Positions 25,281 through 33,963 of a stretch of DNA of 64,000 nt are shown here, piece by piece. The position numbers and the translations under genes are program-made. Location of the stretch: contig NZ_CP039965.1 of NCBI RefSeq assembly GCF_005234135.1, forward strand, positions 1,240,001-1,304,000, given 5' to 3'. Source of the stretch: Pseudorhodobacter turbinis (GTDB taxonomy: Bacteria > Pseudomonadota > Alphaproteobacteria > Rhodobacterales > Rhodobacteraceae). Numbering within the stretch: position 1 is the stretch's first letter; each line of letters begins with the position of its first letter. Below the pieces are notes generated by a model. It did not search any database. It was not told the DNA's origin and saw only the letters and a program-made list of their open reading frames with translations.

Positions 25281-25298
25281 CTGTCGTCTCACTGTAAT
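25281..25298 (+). promoter_or_regulatory. Pho box upstream of phnC
   Basis: CTGTCGT (25281-25287), 4 bp, then CTGTAAT (25292-25298): two heptamer repeats with the 11-bp period of PhoB-binding sites (consensus CTGTCAT-N4-CTGTCAT). It lies about 40 bp before phnC, so phosphate starvation should activate phnCDEE. Confidence 0.75.
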
Positions 25299-25336
25299 AA
25301 ACCGGCATTAGCACAGGCTCCAAATTGGGGGCCATG

Positions 25337-26164
25337 ATGCTGACACTACAAAATCTGACCAAGACCTTTGGCGACAAAACCGCCGTTCATAAGGTAAGCT
25401 TTACCGTCGATCGTCCGATGATGATCGGGATTATCGGGCGCTCTGGCGCGGGGAAATCCACGGTTCTGCGGATGTTGAACCGGCTCAGCGATGCCTCTTC
25501 CGGGTCGATCCTGTTTGAGGGCAAGGACATCACGCGGCTAAAGGGCGCCGAGCGCCGGAGCTGGCAGTCGCGCTGTGCGATGATCTTTCAACAGTTCAAT
25601 CTGGTGCCGCGGATGGATGTTGTCTCTAACGTCTTGCATGGCACGCTGAACCGGCGGTCAACGCTGGCGACGATGTTCAACCTTTACCCTGACGGCGATA
25701 TCCATAAGGCGATTGAGATCCTCGACCGTCTGGGCATTGCCGAACAGGCCCCGAAACGCGCCGAGGCCCTTTCGGGTGGTCAGCAGCAACGTGTCGCCAT
25801 TGCCCGCGCCCTTATGCAGGATCCGGCGATCATTCTGGCGGATGAACCCATCGCCTCGCTTGACCCGATGAACGCGCAGATCGTGATGCAGGCCCTGCGC
25901 CGTATCCATGAGGAAGACGGGCGCATGGTCATCGCCAACCTGCATACGCTGGATACGGCGCGGCGCTATTGTGATCGGGTGATCGGGATGCGCGACGGGC
26001 GCGTGGTCTTTGATGGTGCGCCGGAAATGCTGACAACCGACGCGGCGCGCGAAATTTACGGCGCAGACACGGATTTTTCCGAGGCCGCCACCTCTACCGA
26101 AATCGAAACGCTGGACAGGCCCGAGGTTCATTCCCCCGAAGTCTTTGCCGAAGCCTATGCCTGA
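25337..26164 (+). CDS. phnC: Phosphonate ABC transporter ATP-binding protein PhnC
   Basis: A 275-residue ATPase powering phosphonate import. It contains Walker A (GRSGAGKST), Q-loop ([14 protein letters not shown]), signature [15 protein letters not shown], Walker B ([13 protein letters not shown]) and H-loop (IANLHTL). PhnC is distinguished from other ABC ATPases by [22 protein letters not shown] 25337 is chosen because GGGGG lies 5 bp upstream; ATG 25334 is adjacent. It has a C-terminal extension of about 25 acidic residues. It is the first gene of phnCDEE, behind a Pho box. Confidence 0.95.
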   Translation: MLTLQNLTKTFGDKTAVHKVSFTVDRPMMIGIIGRSGAGKSTVLRMLNRLSDASSGSILFEGKDITRLKGAERRSWQSRCAMIFQQFNLVPRMDVVSNVLHGTLNRRSTLATMFNLYPDGDIHKAIEILDRLGIAEQAPKRAEALSGGQQQRVAIARALMQDPAIILADEPIASLDPMNAQIVMQALRRIHEEDGRMVIANLHTLDTARRYCDRVIGMRDGRVVFDGAPEMLTTDAAREIYGADTDFSEAATSTEIETLDRPEVHSPEVFAEAYA

Positions 26165-26216
26165 GCCAGCACCCAATCCCGCAAATCTGCGGGCTAAATC
26201 CCAAACGGAGACTGCA

Positions 26217-27122
26217 ATGAAAACCACTCTCGCTTTCGTACTGGCCACGACCACGCTTGCCGGTGCTGTTCAGGCCCAGGATATCACCGAATTCCGCATC
26301 GGCATCCTTGGTGGCGAAAATGCCCAAGACCGGATGAGTTCCAACGAATGCGTGCGCGCCTATGTGGAAGACCTGCTGGGGGTTGAAACCAAGATCTTTA
26401 CCCCTGCCGATTATGACGGGGTGATCCAGGGTTTGCTGGGTGGCTCTATCGATATGGCGTGGCTTGGCGCCTCGGCCTATGCGAAAACCTATATGACCGA
26501 CCCCGAGGCGGTTGATGTGGTGATGGTGAAAACCAATCTGGATGGCTCTTACGGCTATCACTCGGTTGGCTTTGCCCGCGCCGACAGCGGTATCACCTCG
26601 CTGGACGATATGAAGGGCAAGGTTTTTGCCTTTGGTGATCCGAACTCCACCTCCGGCTTTTTGATCCCTTCGGTTGAGATCCCCAAGGCCATCGGTGCGA
26701 CCATGGAATCGGGCGATTATTTCGGCGAGGTCCGCTTTGTCGGCGGGCATGAGCAGACCATCGTGGCGGTTGCCAATGGCGATGTGGATGCGGGCGTGAC
26801 CTGGGCCGACGGGCAGGGCGACTGGCTGGACGGTTATAACTCCGGCGCGCTGCGCAAGGCGTCCGACTCGGGGCTGGTCGATATGAATGATCTGGTCGAG
26901 ATCTGGAAATCCGACATCATCCCCGAAGGTCCGATCGTTCTGCGCCGCGCCCTGCCGGAGCAGGTCAAAGCCGATGTGACCGCCTTCCTTGGCGAATTGC
27001 ACGGCAAAGACCCCGAGTGCGCCTATAACATGGCCGCGGGCGATACCGCCGGTTTCTTCCCGATCACCCATGACGCCTATAAAAACATCATCGCCGTGCG
27101 CGAAGCTGTTCAGGGCAACTGA
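26217..27122 (+). CDS. phnD: Phosphonate ABC transporter periplasmic binding protein PhnD
   Basis: A 301-residue secreted receptor for alkylphosphonates. The signal peptide is MKTTLAFVLATTTLAGAVQA. The mature protein has ITEFRIGILGGENAQDRMSSNEC, ADYDGVIQGLLGGSIDMAWLGASAYAKTY, FGDPNSTSGFLIPS and the hinge block VANGDVDAGVTWADG, all typical of PhnD. ATG 26217 is preceded by ACGGAGACTGCA. It is 52 bp after phnC, and a hairpin downstream probably keeps its expression above that of the permeases. Confidence 0.95.
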   Translation: MKTTLAFVLATTTLAGAVQAQDITEFRIGILGGENAQDRMSSNECVRAYVEDLLGVETKIFTPADYDGVIQGLLGGSIDMAWLGASAYAKTYMTDPEAVDVVMVKTNLDGSYGYHSVGFARADSGITSLDDMKGKVFAFGDPNSTSGFLIPSVEIPKAIGATMESGDYFGEVRFVGGHEQTIVAVANGDVDAGVTWADGQGDWLDGYNSGALRKASDSGLVDMNDLVEIWKSDIIPEGPIVLRRALPEQVKADVTAFLGELHGKDPECAYNMAAGDTAGFFPITHDAYKNIIAVREAVQGN

Positions 27123-27142
27123 GCCTTTGAAATCCGGGGCAG

Positions 27143-27164
27143 GGGCAGCGTTTCGGCGCTGCCC
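27143..27164 (+). terminator. Attenuating hairpin between phnD and phnE
   Basis: GGGCAGCG (27143-27150) and CGCTGCCC (27157-27164) form a perfect 8-bp stem with loop TTTCGG. There is no T-run, so it is more likely a 3'-end stabiliser or partial attenuator than a full terminator. Confidence 0.6.
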
Positions 27165-27199
27165 TTGCCTCTATTTGCCCGCGTTTACTGGAGTTACCG

Positions 27200-28072
27200 A
27201 TGACAGGTTCCGCGCTGACTGGATCAAACCCGACCCCGTCTGACCATATTTCCGCCAGCTACATGGTGCAGATGCGCCGCCGCCGGATGTATGGCGGGCT
27301 AACGCTGGCAATCTTTACCTTGCTGATGGTGTCCGGCTTTGTTGTGGCCGACGGGCGCAATGCCGGCGGCTTTTGGGACGGCTGGCATCAGATGCTGGAT
27401 TTCCCCGCCGACGTCCTGTCCGAGGCATGGGAAAAACGCGCCAACCTGCCGGGCTTGCTGGTCGAGTTCTTTCCCGCCTTGGTCGAGACGATCAATATCG
27501 CGGCGGCCTCTACCCTGATCGGGGCGATGGTGGGGCTGGTTCTGGCGCTTTTGTCGACGCGCGGGTTGGCGAAATGGCCGGCCCTTATTCCGCTGTTTCG
27601 CCGGATCATGGACGTGATGCGCGCGGTGCCTGAGATTGTGATCGCCCTTGTGCTGATCTTTATCCTCGGGGGCGGGCCGGTGCCTGCGATGATCGCGATT
27701 GCCTTTCATACCGCCGGCGCTTTGGGCAAGCTATATTCCGAGGTGGCCGAGAACGCCGACCTCAAACCGATTGAGGGGTTGGGCTCTACCGGGGCGTCAT
27801 GGATACAGCGCATGTGGCTGGGTGTTCTGCCGCAAGTGGCCCCGAATTTCCTGAGCTACAGCCTACTACGGTTTGAGATCAACATCCGCGCCTCGGCTAT
27901 TCTGGGCTTTGTCGGGGCAGGGGGCATCGGGTCGGAGCTGCGCCACGCAATGTCATGGGGGCCGGGCCGGTTTGATGAGGCGGCGGCGATTTTCCTTTTG
28001 CTCTTTGGGTCGATTGTTTTCTTTGACCAGCTTTCCAGCCGTTACCGCAATAAAATGATCGAGGGGCAGTAA
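27200..28072 (+). CDS. phnE: Phosphonate ABC transporter permease PhnE (first)
   Basis: A 290-residue inner-membrane permease with about six helices. The ABC permease EAA-like loop is IEGLGSTGASWIQRMWLGVLPQV, followed by RFEINIRASAILGFVGAGGIG, the PhnE signature. LVEFFPALVETINIAAASTLIGA is the first conserved helix of the domain. Start MTGSALTGSNPTPSDH lies after a good spacing from GGAG. It should pair with the second, longer PhnE that begins 2 bp after its stop. Confidence 0.93.
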   Translation: MTGSALTGSNPTPSDHISASYMVQMRRRRMYGGLTLAIFTLLMVSGFVVADGRNAGGFWDGWHQMLDFPADVLSEAWEKRANLPGLLVEFFPALVETINIAAASTLIGAMVGLVLALLSTRGLAKWPALIPLFRRIMDVMRAVPEIVIALVLIFILGGGPVPAMIAIAFHTAGALGKLYSEVAENADLKPIEGLGSTGASWIQRMWLGVLPQVAPNFLSYSLLRFEINIRASAILGFVGAGGIGSELRHAMSWGPGRFDEAAAIFLLLFGSIVFFDQLSSRYRNKMIEGQ

Positions 28073-28073
28073 G

Positions 28074-29414
28074 ATGACCGACGCGACAGTAACCCTTGAA
28101 CCTGCCAAACGCTCTGCCTCGGCCCTGTTTCGCCGCAAGCGCCAGATGGCCTTTGCCGTGCCTGCGATTGTGCTGGCCTATCTGCTCTATATCGCGGTCA
28201 CCTTTGATTTCGCGGGGATTGCCAAACGTGCCAGCCTTGAGAATGCGGGGATTCTGGCCTCGGACAGCTGGTCCTATAAGGTGCATGTCACCCGCGACAA
28301 CCGGCGGGGCGGCACCTCTTATGCGATTGAGGGAGAGCGTAAGGGCGCATACGCTACGGGCACGCATCCCGCTTGGGTGAATGACGACAATGCCGATGAC
28401 GTGGTGATTGATCTTGAGGATGGTTATGTCGTGCGCTTTTTGCCCGACAACGCGGCCACGTTCGAGATTCCCGACTATGGCCAGATCAAGGCGCAGTTGG
28501 TCGACGGCAGCATCAAGACCAACCTACAAGAGCCGGTGCCCGATTGGATCAACATGTCCGATCAGCGCATGACGATCACAACCGAGGCGGGGCGCATGAC
28601 GATGACCCGTTCGCGCACCGAGGTGTACCGCTATTTCGCCGGGTGGGAGCTGTTCTGGTTCACGCTCGACAGTCCCTATCATGGCCACAGCTTTGCCCAG
28701 ATCGCCTTTGGCGACCGGATTGACCCGGATCGTAGCAATATCTCCGGCGCGCTTTCGGATTTCTGGAACAACGGCATGTGGCGGCACAAGGATGTGGCCT
28801 GGGCTATTGGTGAGACCATCTTGATGGCCTTCCTTGGCACCTTTGGTGCTGCTATCATCGCGCTGCCGCTGGCCTTTATGGCGGCACGGAATTTCTCACC
28901 CTTTGATGTGGTGCGCGGCGCGGCGCGGCGGTTGTTCGATTTCGTGCGCGGGGTGGATGCGTTGATCTGGACCGTGGTGCTGGCACGGGCCTTTGGTCCC
29001 GGCCCGCTGACGGGGGCGCTGGCGATCCTGATCACCGATACCGGCACTTTCGGCAAGATATTTTCTGAGGCGTTGGAAAATGTCGATGAAAAGCAGATTG
29101 AGGGTGTCAGCTCTACGGGTGCCAAGCCGATGCAGCGTTATCGTTTCGGGGTGATCCCGCAGGTGGTGCCGGTCTTGCTGGCGCAGGTCTTGTATTTTCT
29201 GGAATCCAACACCCGCTCGGCCACGGTTATCGGGGCGATTACGGGCGGCGGGATTGGCCTGATGTTGACGCAGGCGATCCAGACCCAAAAGGATTGGGAA
29301 GAGGTCGCCTATTACATCATGTTGATCGTTGCGGTGGTGATGCTGATGGACTGGTTCTCGGGCTGGTTGCGGGCCCGTTTGATCGGGGGCAAAGACCCCC
29401 GTGCGGGGGCCTAA
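28074..29414 (+). CDS. phnE: Phosphonate ABC transporter permease PhnE (second, with large periplasmic insertion)
   Basis: A 446-residue permease. The C-terminal 240 residues are standard PhnE (IGETILMAFLGTFGAAIIALPLAF; IEGVSSTGAKPMQRYRFGVIPQVVP; ESNTRSATVIGAITGGGIGL). Between the first helix (about residues 24-46) and the second lies an insertion of about 170 residues, rich in charged and beta-forming segments, probably periplasmic. Ordinary PhnE proteins are about 270-290 residues. The gene follows the first phnE immediately and ends 4 bp inside phnF, which is convergent. Confidence 0.9.
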   Translation: MTDATVTLEPAKRSASALFRRKRQMAFAVPAIVLAYLLYIAVTFDFAGIAKRASLENAGILASDSWSYKVHVTRDNRRGGTSYAIEGERKGAYATGTHPAWVNDDNADDVVIDLEDGYVVRFLPDNAATFEIPDYGQIKAQLVDGSIKTNLQEPVPDWINMSDQRMTITTEAGRMTMTRSRTEVYRYFAGWELFWFTLDSPYHGHSFAQIAFGDRIDPDRSNISGALSDFWNNGMWRHKDVAWAIGETILMAFLGTFGAAIIALPLAFMAARNFSPFDVVRGAARRLFDFVRGVDALIWTVVLARAFGPGPLTGALAILITDTGTFGKIFSEALENVDEKQIEGVSSTGAKPMQRYRFGVIPQVVPVLLAQVLYFLESNTRSATVIGAITGGGIGLMLTQAIQTQKDWEEVAYYIMLIVAVVMLMDWFSGWLRARLIGGKDPRAGA

Positions 29415-30142
29415 TCCTCTATTGTCAGGGTCACGCGGTCCCCGGCAAACCATGTGCGGCCATATTCAACCGGCACCCCCGCCGGGTCCACATTGACGGC
29501 GGTGGAGCGCAGCAAGGGATCGCCCTCGCGGATCTGAAGGTGCAGCGCCTGTGTGGCATCGGCCAGCACTGCCGTTAGTCTGGTTGAGGCGCGGGTGTAA
29601 TCCTCGACGCCGACGCGGCGCAAGGCCTGGGTGATGCCGTCACATTCGGCAAGGGCGGTCTCAATCCCTTCTAGACGGGTTAGGGGAAACAGGGTCTCGA
29701 AAAGGGCTACGGGCTGCCCATCAGCATAGGACAGGCCGGAATAATAACACAGCATATCACCCGTTTGAATATTAAGGGCCTCGGCCTCCCCTTTTGATGC
29801 GGCGTGCTGTTCGATCAGCAAGACCTTGCGATCAGGGCGGCGACCGGCGGCCCGCAGGTTCTGATGAAAGCGCACCCGCTTGCCGATCGGATAATCGGTC
29901 GGCGTCGCGGCGACAAAGCTGCCCGCCCCGCGCCTTGTGCGTACCAACCCTTCCTCGGTCAGATGTGACAGCGCCTGACGCACCGTATGGCGGTTCACCC
30001 CGAAACGATCCGACAGGCGCGATTCCGTGGGCAGCTTGTCACCGGGGGCATAGCGCCCTTCGGAAATATCATTGCGAATTGTGTTTGCGATGGCCAGCCA
30101 GATCGGGGTGCGCCGCCGGTTGGCTGTTGGATTGTCACTCAA
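29411..30142 (-). CDS. phnF: PhnF, GntR-family regulator of phosphonate metabolism
   Basis: A 243-residue repressor of the HutC/PhnF branch. The winged-helix domain is PIWLAIANTIRNDISEGRYAPGDKLPTESRLSDRFGVNRHTVRQALSHLTEEGLV. The C-terminal UTRA ligand domain has FETLFPLTRLEGI and ends RTWFAGDRVTLTIE. It is divergent from phnG, convergent with phnE, and a dyad in the phnF-phnG spacer is a likely operator. The expected effector is a phosphonate or phosphate-related compound. Confidence 0.92.
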   Translation of the reverse strand: MSDNPTANRRRTPIWLAIANTIRNDISEGRYAPGDKLPTESRLSDRFGVNRHTVRQALSHLTEEGLVRTRRGAGSFVAATPTDYPIGKRVRFHQNLRAAGRRPDRKVLLIEQHAASKGEAEALNIQTGDMLCYYSGLSYADGQPVALFETLFPLTRLEGIETALAECDGITQALRRVGVEDYTRASTRLTAVLADATQALHLQIREGDPLLRSTAVNVDPAGVPVEYGRTWFAGDRVTLTIED

Positions 30143-30190
30143 ACTTCACAAATCTCCTCTGTCGTCATGCGGCGAATCTGATAACATATG

Positions 30191-30204
30191 TCTAGTTGTA
30201 TAGA
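30191..30204. promoter_or_regulatory. Candidate PhnF operator in the phnF-phnG spacer
   Basis: TCTA-GTTGTA-TAGA (30191-30204) is an inverted repeat 20 bp before the phnG ATG, within an A/T-rich divergent promoter. GntR/HutC-type regulators bind dyads of this kind (TCTA...TAGA halves). Found by eye only. Confidence 0.45.
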
Positions 30205-30223
30205 AAAACACAGAGTTGTCGAG

Positions 30224-30679
30224 ATGAATGAAACCACCGCCGACATAAACACCCGCAAAGCGTGGATGGGCCTGATGGCCAAAGCCCCCGCCGGGCGTGT
30301 GGCAGAGCTTTTGGACGCCATTTGCACGCGTCCCGATTTCAAATGGCTGCGCCCCCCCGAGGTGGGCAGCGTCATGGTGCGCGGCAGGGCAGGGGGCACC
30401 GGCGCGCCGTTCAATCTGGGTGAGATGACGGTGACACGTTGCGCGCTGCGTCTTGCCAGCGGCGAGGTGGGCCACGCCTATATTCAGGGCCGCAGCAAGG
30501 CCGATGCCGAGGCCGCCGCTTTGGTCGATGCTCTGATGCAGACCGGTCAGGGTGCCACGTTGCAAACCGCTGTGCTGGATGTTCTGGCCGCAGATCGCGC
30601 CGCCTTGGCCAAGGGGCGTGCCGAAAAGGCCGCCGCAACCAAGGTTGATTTCTTTACCATGGTCAGAGGGGAAGACTGA
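30224..30679 (+). CDS. phnG: C-P lyase complex subunit PhnG
   Basis: A 151-residue subunit of the PhnGHIJ core, which with PhnI attaches the phosphonate to the ribose of ATP. Start MNETTADINTRKAWMGLMAKAP (ATG 30224, after GTTGTCGAG) is preferred to ATG 30188, which would add an unrelated 12 residues across the candidate operator. The family block is FNLGEMTVTRCALRL...VGHAYIQGRSKADAEAAALVDAL. It overlaps phnH by one base (TGATG). Confidence 0.93.
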   Translation: MNETTADINTRKAWMGLMAKAPAGRVAELLDAICTRPDFKWLRPPEVGSVMVRGRAGGTGAPFNLGEMTVTRCALRLASGEVGHAYIQGRSKADAEAAALVDALMQTGQGATLQTAVLDVLAADRAALAKGRAEKAAATKVDFFTMVRGED

Positions 30680-31242
30680 TGAATACCCAGGTTCTCGACG
30701 GCGGGTTTGCCGATCCCGCGCCCCATGCCGCCCGCGCCTTTCGCGCCGTGATGGAGGCGATGGCCCGCCCCGGCACGATCCACAGCCTGACCGGCGCCAC
30801 ACCACCCGCGCCGCTGTCGGTTGCGGCGGCTGTGGCGATCCTGACGCTTTGTGACACGGATACGCCGGTCTTTCTGGCGGGCGACATGGACACGCCTAAC
30901 GTTCGCGCATGGATCGCATTCCATACCGGCGCGCCGTTCTCAGGGCCTGCGACCTGCGCCTTTGCACTGGGGCGTTGGGGGGATCTTGGACCGCTTTCGG
31001 CCTATCCGATCGGGAGCGAGGATTACCCCGACCGTTCGGCCACGCTGATCGTTGCCATGGATGCGCTGGACCACAGCGGCCAGACCCTGCGCGGGCCGGG
31101 CATCCAAGGCACCGCCCGGCTTTCCCTGCCCGAGGTGGCGGCCTTTCAGGCCAACCACGCGCATTTCCCCTGCGGGCTGGATTTCCTGTTCACCTGTGAT
31201 GATCGCATCGCGGGCCTGCCCCGCTCAACCGAGGTATCTTAA
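30679..31242 (+). CDS. phnH: C-P lyase complex subunit PhnH
   Basis: A 187-residue structural subunit of the C-P lyase core complex. The sequence opens NTQVLDGGFADPAPHAARAFRAVMEAMARPG, the family signature, and has GPGIQGTARLSLP and FPCGLDFLFTCDDRIAGLPRSTEV near the end. The start overlaps the phnG stop, indicating coupled translation; phnI follows after one base. Confidence 0.94.
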   Translation: MNTQVLDGGFADPAPHAARAFRAVMEAMARPGTIHSLTGATPPAPLSVAAAVAILTLCDTDTPVFLAGDMDTPNVRAWIAFHTGAPFSGPATCAFALGRWGDLGPLSAYPIGSEDYPDRSATLIVAMDALDHSGQTLRGPGIQGTARLSLPEVAAFQANHAHFPCGLDFLFTCDDRIAGLPRSTEVS

Positions 31243-31243
31243 C

Positions 31244-32332
31244 ATGTATGTTGCCGTCAAAGGCGGAGAGCGCGCCATTGAAAACGCCCATGCCTGGCTG
31301 GCCGAGGAACGCCGTGGCGACCCTTCGGTGCCCGAACTGTCCATCGCCCAAATCCGCGAACAGCTTAGCCTGTCGGTCAACCGCGTTATGGCCGAAGGCT
31401 CGCTTTATGATCCTGATCTTGCCGCTTTGGCGATCAAACAGGCGCGGGGCGATCTGATTGAGGCGGTGTTCCTGATCCGCGCTTATCGCACCACTTTGCC
31501 TCGGTTTGGCGCCTCAAATCCGGTTGCGACGGCGGATATGGCCTGTGACCGCCGCGTCAGCGCCACCTTCAAGGATGTGCCGGGCGGGCAGGTCTTGGGG
31601 CCAACCTTCGACTACACCCACCGTTTGCTGGATTTCAAACTGGCGGCCGAGGGCGAAACACCCCCCGCGCCCCAACGCGAGGCCGACCCCGCGCCCGTGC
31701 CGCATGTCACCGGCTTTCTGAACCAAGAGGGGCTGATCGAGGAAGCCCCCCATGACGACACCCCCCCGCCGGACCTGACCCGCGAGCCGCTAAAAATGCC
31801 CGCCGACCGCAGCCTGCGCCTGCAAGCGCTTAGCCGCGCGGATGAGGGGTTCACCTTGGGGCTGGCCTATTCCACGCAGCGCGGATACGGGCGCAACCAC
31901 GCCTTTGTGGGCGAGTTGCGGATTGGTGCGGTGCCGGTGGAAATGGAAATCCCCGAGCTGGGCTTTGCCATTGAGATCGGAGAGATCACCCTGACCGAAT
32001 GCGAAACCGTCAACCAGTTTACCGGATCGAAAACCCAAGCGCCGCAATTCACCCGCGGCTATGGCCTCGTCTTTGGTCAAACGGAACGCAAGGCGATCTC
32101 TATGGCCTTGGTCGACCGTGCGCTGCGCTGGGAAGAACTGGGCGAGGATGACACCGGCGCGCCCGCGCAGGATGCGGAATTTGTGCTTTATCATGCCGAT
32201 AATATTCAGGCGACGGGGTTCTTGGAACATATCAAACTGCCGCATTACGTCGATTTCCAATCCGAACTGGAACTGGTGCGCAAATTGCGCCGCGATGTGC
32301 AATCAACCCAAACCAAGGAGGCGGCGGAGTGA
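31244..32332 (+). CDS. phnI: C-P lyase complex subunit PhnI
   Basis: A 362-residue subunit that, with PhnG, H and L, exchanges adenine of ATP for the phosphonate. It starts MYVAVKGGERAIENAHAWL (ATG 31244); a longer upstream frame inside phnH has no family features. Signature stretches are QIREQLSLSVNRVMAEGSLYDPDLAALAIKQARGD and FTLGLAYSTQRGYGRNHAFVGELR. The stop overlaps the phnJ GTG. Confidence 0.95.
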   Translation: MYVAVKGGERAIENAHAWLAEERRGDPSVPELSIAQIREQLSLSVNRVMAEGSLYDPDLAALAIKQARGDLIEAVFLIRAYRTTLPRFGASNPVATADMACDRRVSATFKDVPGGQVLGPTFDYTHRLLDFKLAAEGETPPAPQREADPAPVPHVTGFLNQEGLIEEAPHDDTPPPDLTREPLKMPADRSLRLQALSRADEGFTLGLAYSTQRGYGRNHAFVGELRIGAVPVEMEIPELGFAIEIGEITLTECETVNQFTGSKTQAPQFTRGYGLVFGQTERKAISMALVDRALRWEELGEDDTGAPAQDAEFVLYHADNIQATGFLEHIKLPHYVDFQSELELVRKLRRDVQSTQTKEAAE

Positions 32333-33186
32333 CCGAGCAAGCCTATAACTTTGCCTATCTGGATGAGCAGACCAAACGGATGATCCGCCGCGCGATCCTC
32401 AAAGGGTTGGCGATCCCCGGCTATCAGGTGCCCTTTGCCAGCCGTGAAATGCCGATGCCTTATGGCTGGGGCACGGGGGGGGTGCAGGTCTCGGCGGCGG
32501 TGTTATGCCCCGAGGACCGGATGAAGGTGATTGACCAAGGTGCCGATGACACCACCAACGCCGTGTCCATCCGCAGCTTTTTTGAACGCACGGCGGGGAT
32601 TGAAACCACCACCAGCACGGCAGAGGCCACCGTGATCCAGACCCGCCACCGCGTGCCGGAAATGGCGCTGAGCGAGGGGCAGATCCTGGTCTATCAGGTG
32701 CCGATTCCCGAACCCTTGCGGTTTCTGGAACCCCGCGAGAGCGAGACCCGCAAGATGCACAGCCTTGAGGAATACGGGCTGATGCACGTCAAGCTTTATG
32801 AGGATATCGCGCGCCATGGCCATATCGCCACGGCCTATGCCTATCCGGTCAAGGTTGAGGGGCGCTATGTGATGGACCCGTCCCCGATCCCGAAGTTCGA
32901 CAACCCGAAGCTGTCGGATTGCGCGGCGATCCAATTGTTCGGGGCAGGGCGCGAGCAACGCATTTATGCGCTGCCGCCCTATACCAGCGTGGTCAGTCTC
33001 GATTTTGAGGATCATCCCTTTGAGGCCTCGAAACCCGATCACCCCTGCGGGCTTTGCGCCGCCGAGGATAGCTATCTGGACGAGGTGATTATGGATGATG
33101 CGGGCGGGCGGATGTTCGTATGCTCGGACACGGATTTTTGCGAGGCCCGCCGCCTTGCTGGGCATAAGGGAAAGGACGCAGCATGA
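32329..33186 (+). CDS. phnJ: PhnJ, radical SAM C-P bond lyase
   Basis: The 285-residue catalytic subunit that breaks the carbon-phosphorus bond by radical chemistry. Four cysteines near the C-terminus (240, 243, 265 and 271, in HPCGLCAAED and FVCSDTDFCEARR) correspond to the E. coli cluster and catalytic cysteines. The N-terminal glycine-rich segment (LKGLAIPGYQVPFASREMPMPYGWG) carries the glycyl-radical region. Start is GTG 32329, overlapping the phnI stop. All residues expected for activity are present. Confidence 0.96.
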   Translation: MTEQAYNFAYLDEQTKRMIRRAILKGLAIPGYQVPFASREMPMPYGWGTGGVQVSAAVLCPEDRMKVIDQGADDTTNAVSIRSFFERTAGIETTTSTAEATVIQTRHRVPEMALSEGQILVYQVPIPEPLRFLEPRESETRKMHSLEEYGLMHVKLYEDIARHGHIATAYAYPVKVEGRYVMDPSPIPKFDNPKLSDCAAIQLFGAGREQRIYALPPYTSVVSLDFEDHPFEASKPDHPCGLCAAEDSYLDEVIMDDAGGRMFVCSDTDFCEARRLAGHKGKDAA

Positions 33187-33959
33187 CGGATCAACCATTG
33201 CTTTCGGTGCGCAATATCTCGCGGCACTATGGGGCGCATATCGGCTGTGCGGATGTCTCCTTTGATCTTTATCCCGGTGAGGTGATGGGGATCGTGGGCG
33301 AGAGCGGCTCGGGGAAATCGACCTTGCTGAACTGTATGGCGGGGCATCTGACGCCGGATGCGGGGCAGGTGGTTTTTGACACCCGCGCAGGCGGCCCCCG
33401 CGATACCGTCACCATGAGCGAGCCTGAACGCCGTATGCTTAGCCGGACGGATTGGGCCTTTGTCCATCAGCACGCCCGCGACGGGCTGCGCATGGGGGTC
33501 AGTGCGGGCGGCAATGTGGGTGAGCGTTTGATGGCCGTGGGCGCGCGCAACTATGGTGATATTCGTGCCAAGGCCACCGATTGGCTGGGGCGGGTCGAAA
33601 TTGACGCGACCCGCATCGACGACCGGCCCAGCACCTTTTCCGGCGGGATGCAGCAACGGCTCCAGATCGCGCGCAATTTGGTCACCGGCCCGCGACTGGT
33701 CTTCATGGATGAGCCGACGGGCGGTCTGGACGTCAGCGTTCAGGCGCGGCTGTTGGACCTGCTGCGCGGATTGGTGCGCGACATGGGGCTTTCTGCGGTG
33801 ATCGTGACACATGACCTTGCCGTGGTGCGGCTTTTGGCAGACCGTCTGATGGTGATGAAATCGGGGCATGTGGTGGAACAGGGGCTGACCGATCAGGTGC
33901 TGGACGATCCGCAGCACGGCTATACCCAGCTGCTTGTCAGCTCGGTTCTACAGGTTTGA
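33183..33959 (+). CDS. phnK: PhnK, ABC-type ATPase subunit of C-P lyase
   Basis: A 258-residue ATPase that docks on the PhnGHIJ core. Walker A GESGSGKSTLLNCMAG, Q-loop WAFVHQHARDGLRMGVSAGGNVGERLM (a PhnK-specific block), signature FSGGMQQRLQIARNL, Walker B LVFMDEPTGGLDVS and the H-loop VTHDLAVVRLL are all present. ATG 33183 overlaps the phnJ stop. It resembles oligopeptide ABC ATPases but the operon and the HARDGLRM block identify it. Confidence 0.94.
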   Translation: MTDQPLLSVRNISRHYGAHIGCADVSFDLYPGEVMGIVGESGSGKSTLLNCMAGHLTPDAGQVVFDTRAGGPRDTVTMSEPERRMLSRTDWAFVHQHARDGLRMGVSAGGNVGERLMAVGARNYGDIRAKATDWLGRVEIDATRIDDRPSTFSGGMQQRLQIARNLVTGPRLVFMDEPTGGLDVSVQARLLDLLRGLVRDMGLSAVIVTHDLAVVRLLADRLMVMKSGHVVEQGLTDQVLDDPQHGYTQLLVSSVLQV

Positions 33960-33963
33960 GGGT

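Noticed and set aside
30132..30149. TTGTCAC-N4-ACTTCAC as a Pho box for phnG
   Set aside because: The second half is a poor match and the site overlaps the phnF start; the strong 11-bp-period site before phnC is much better. Not listed as a feature.
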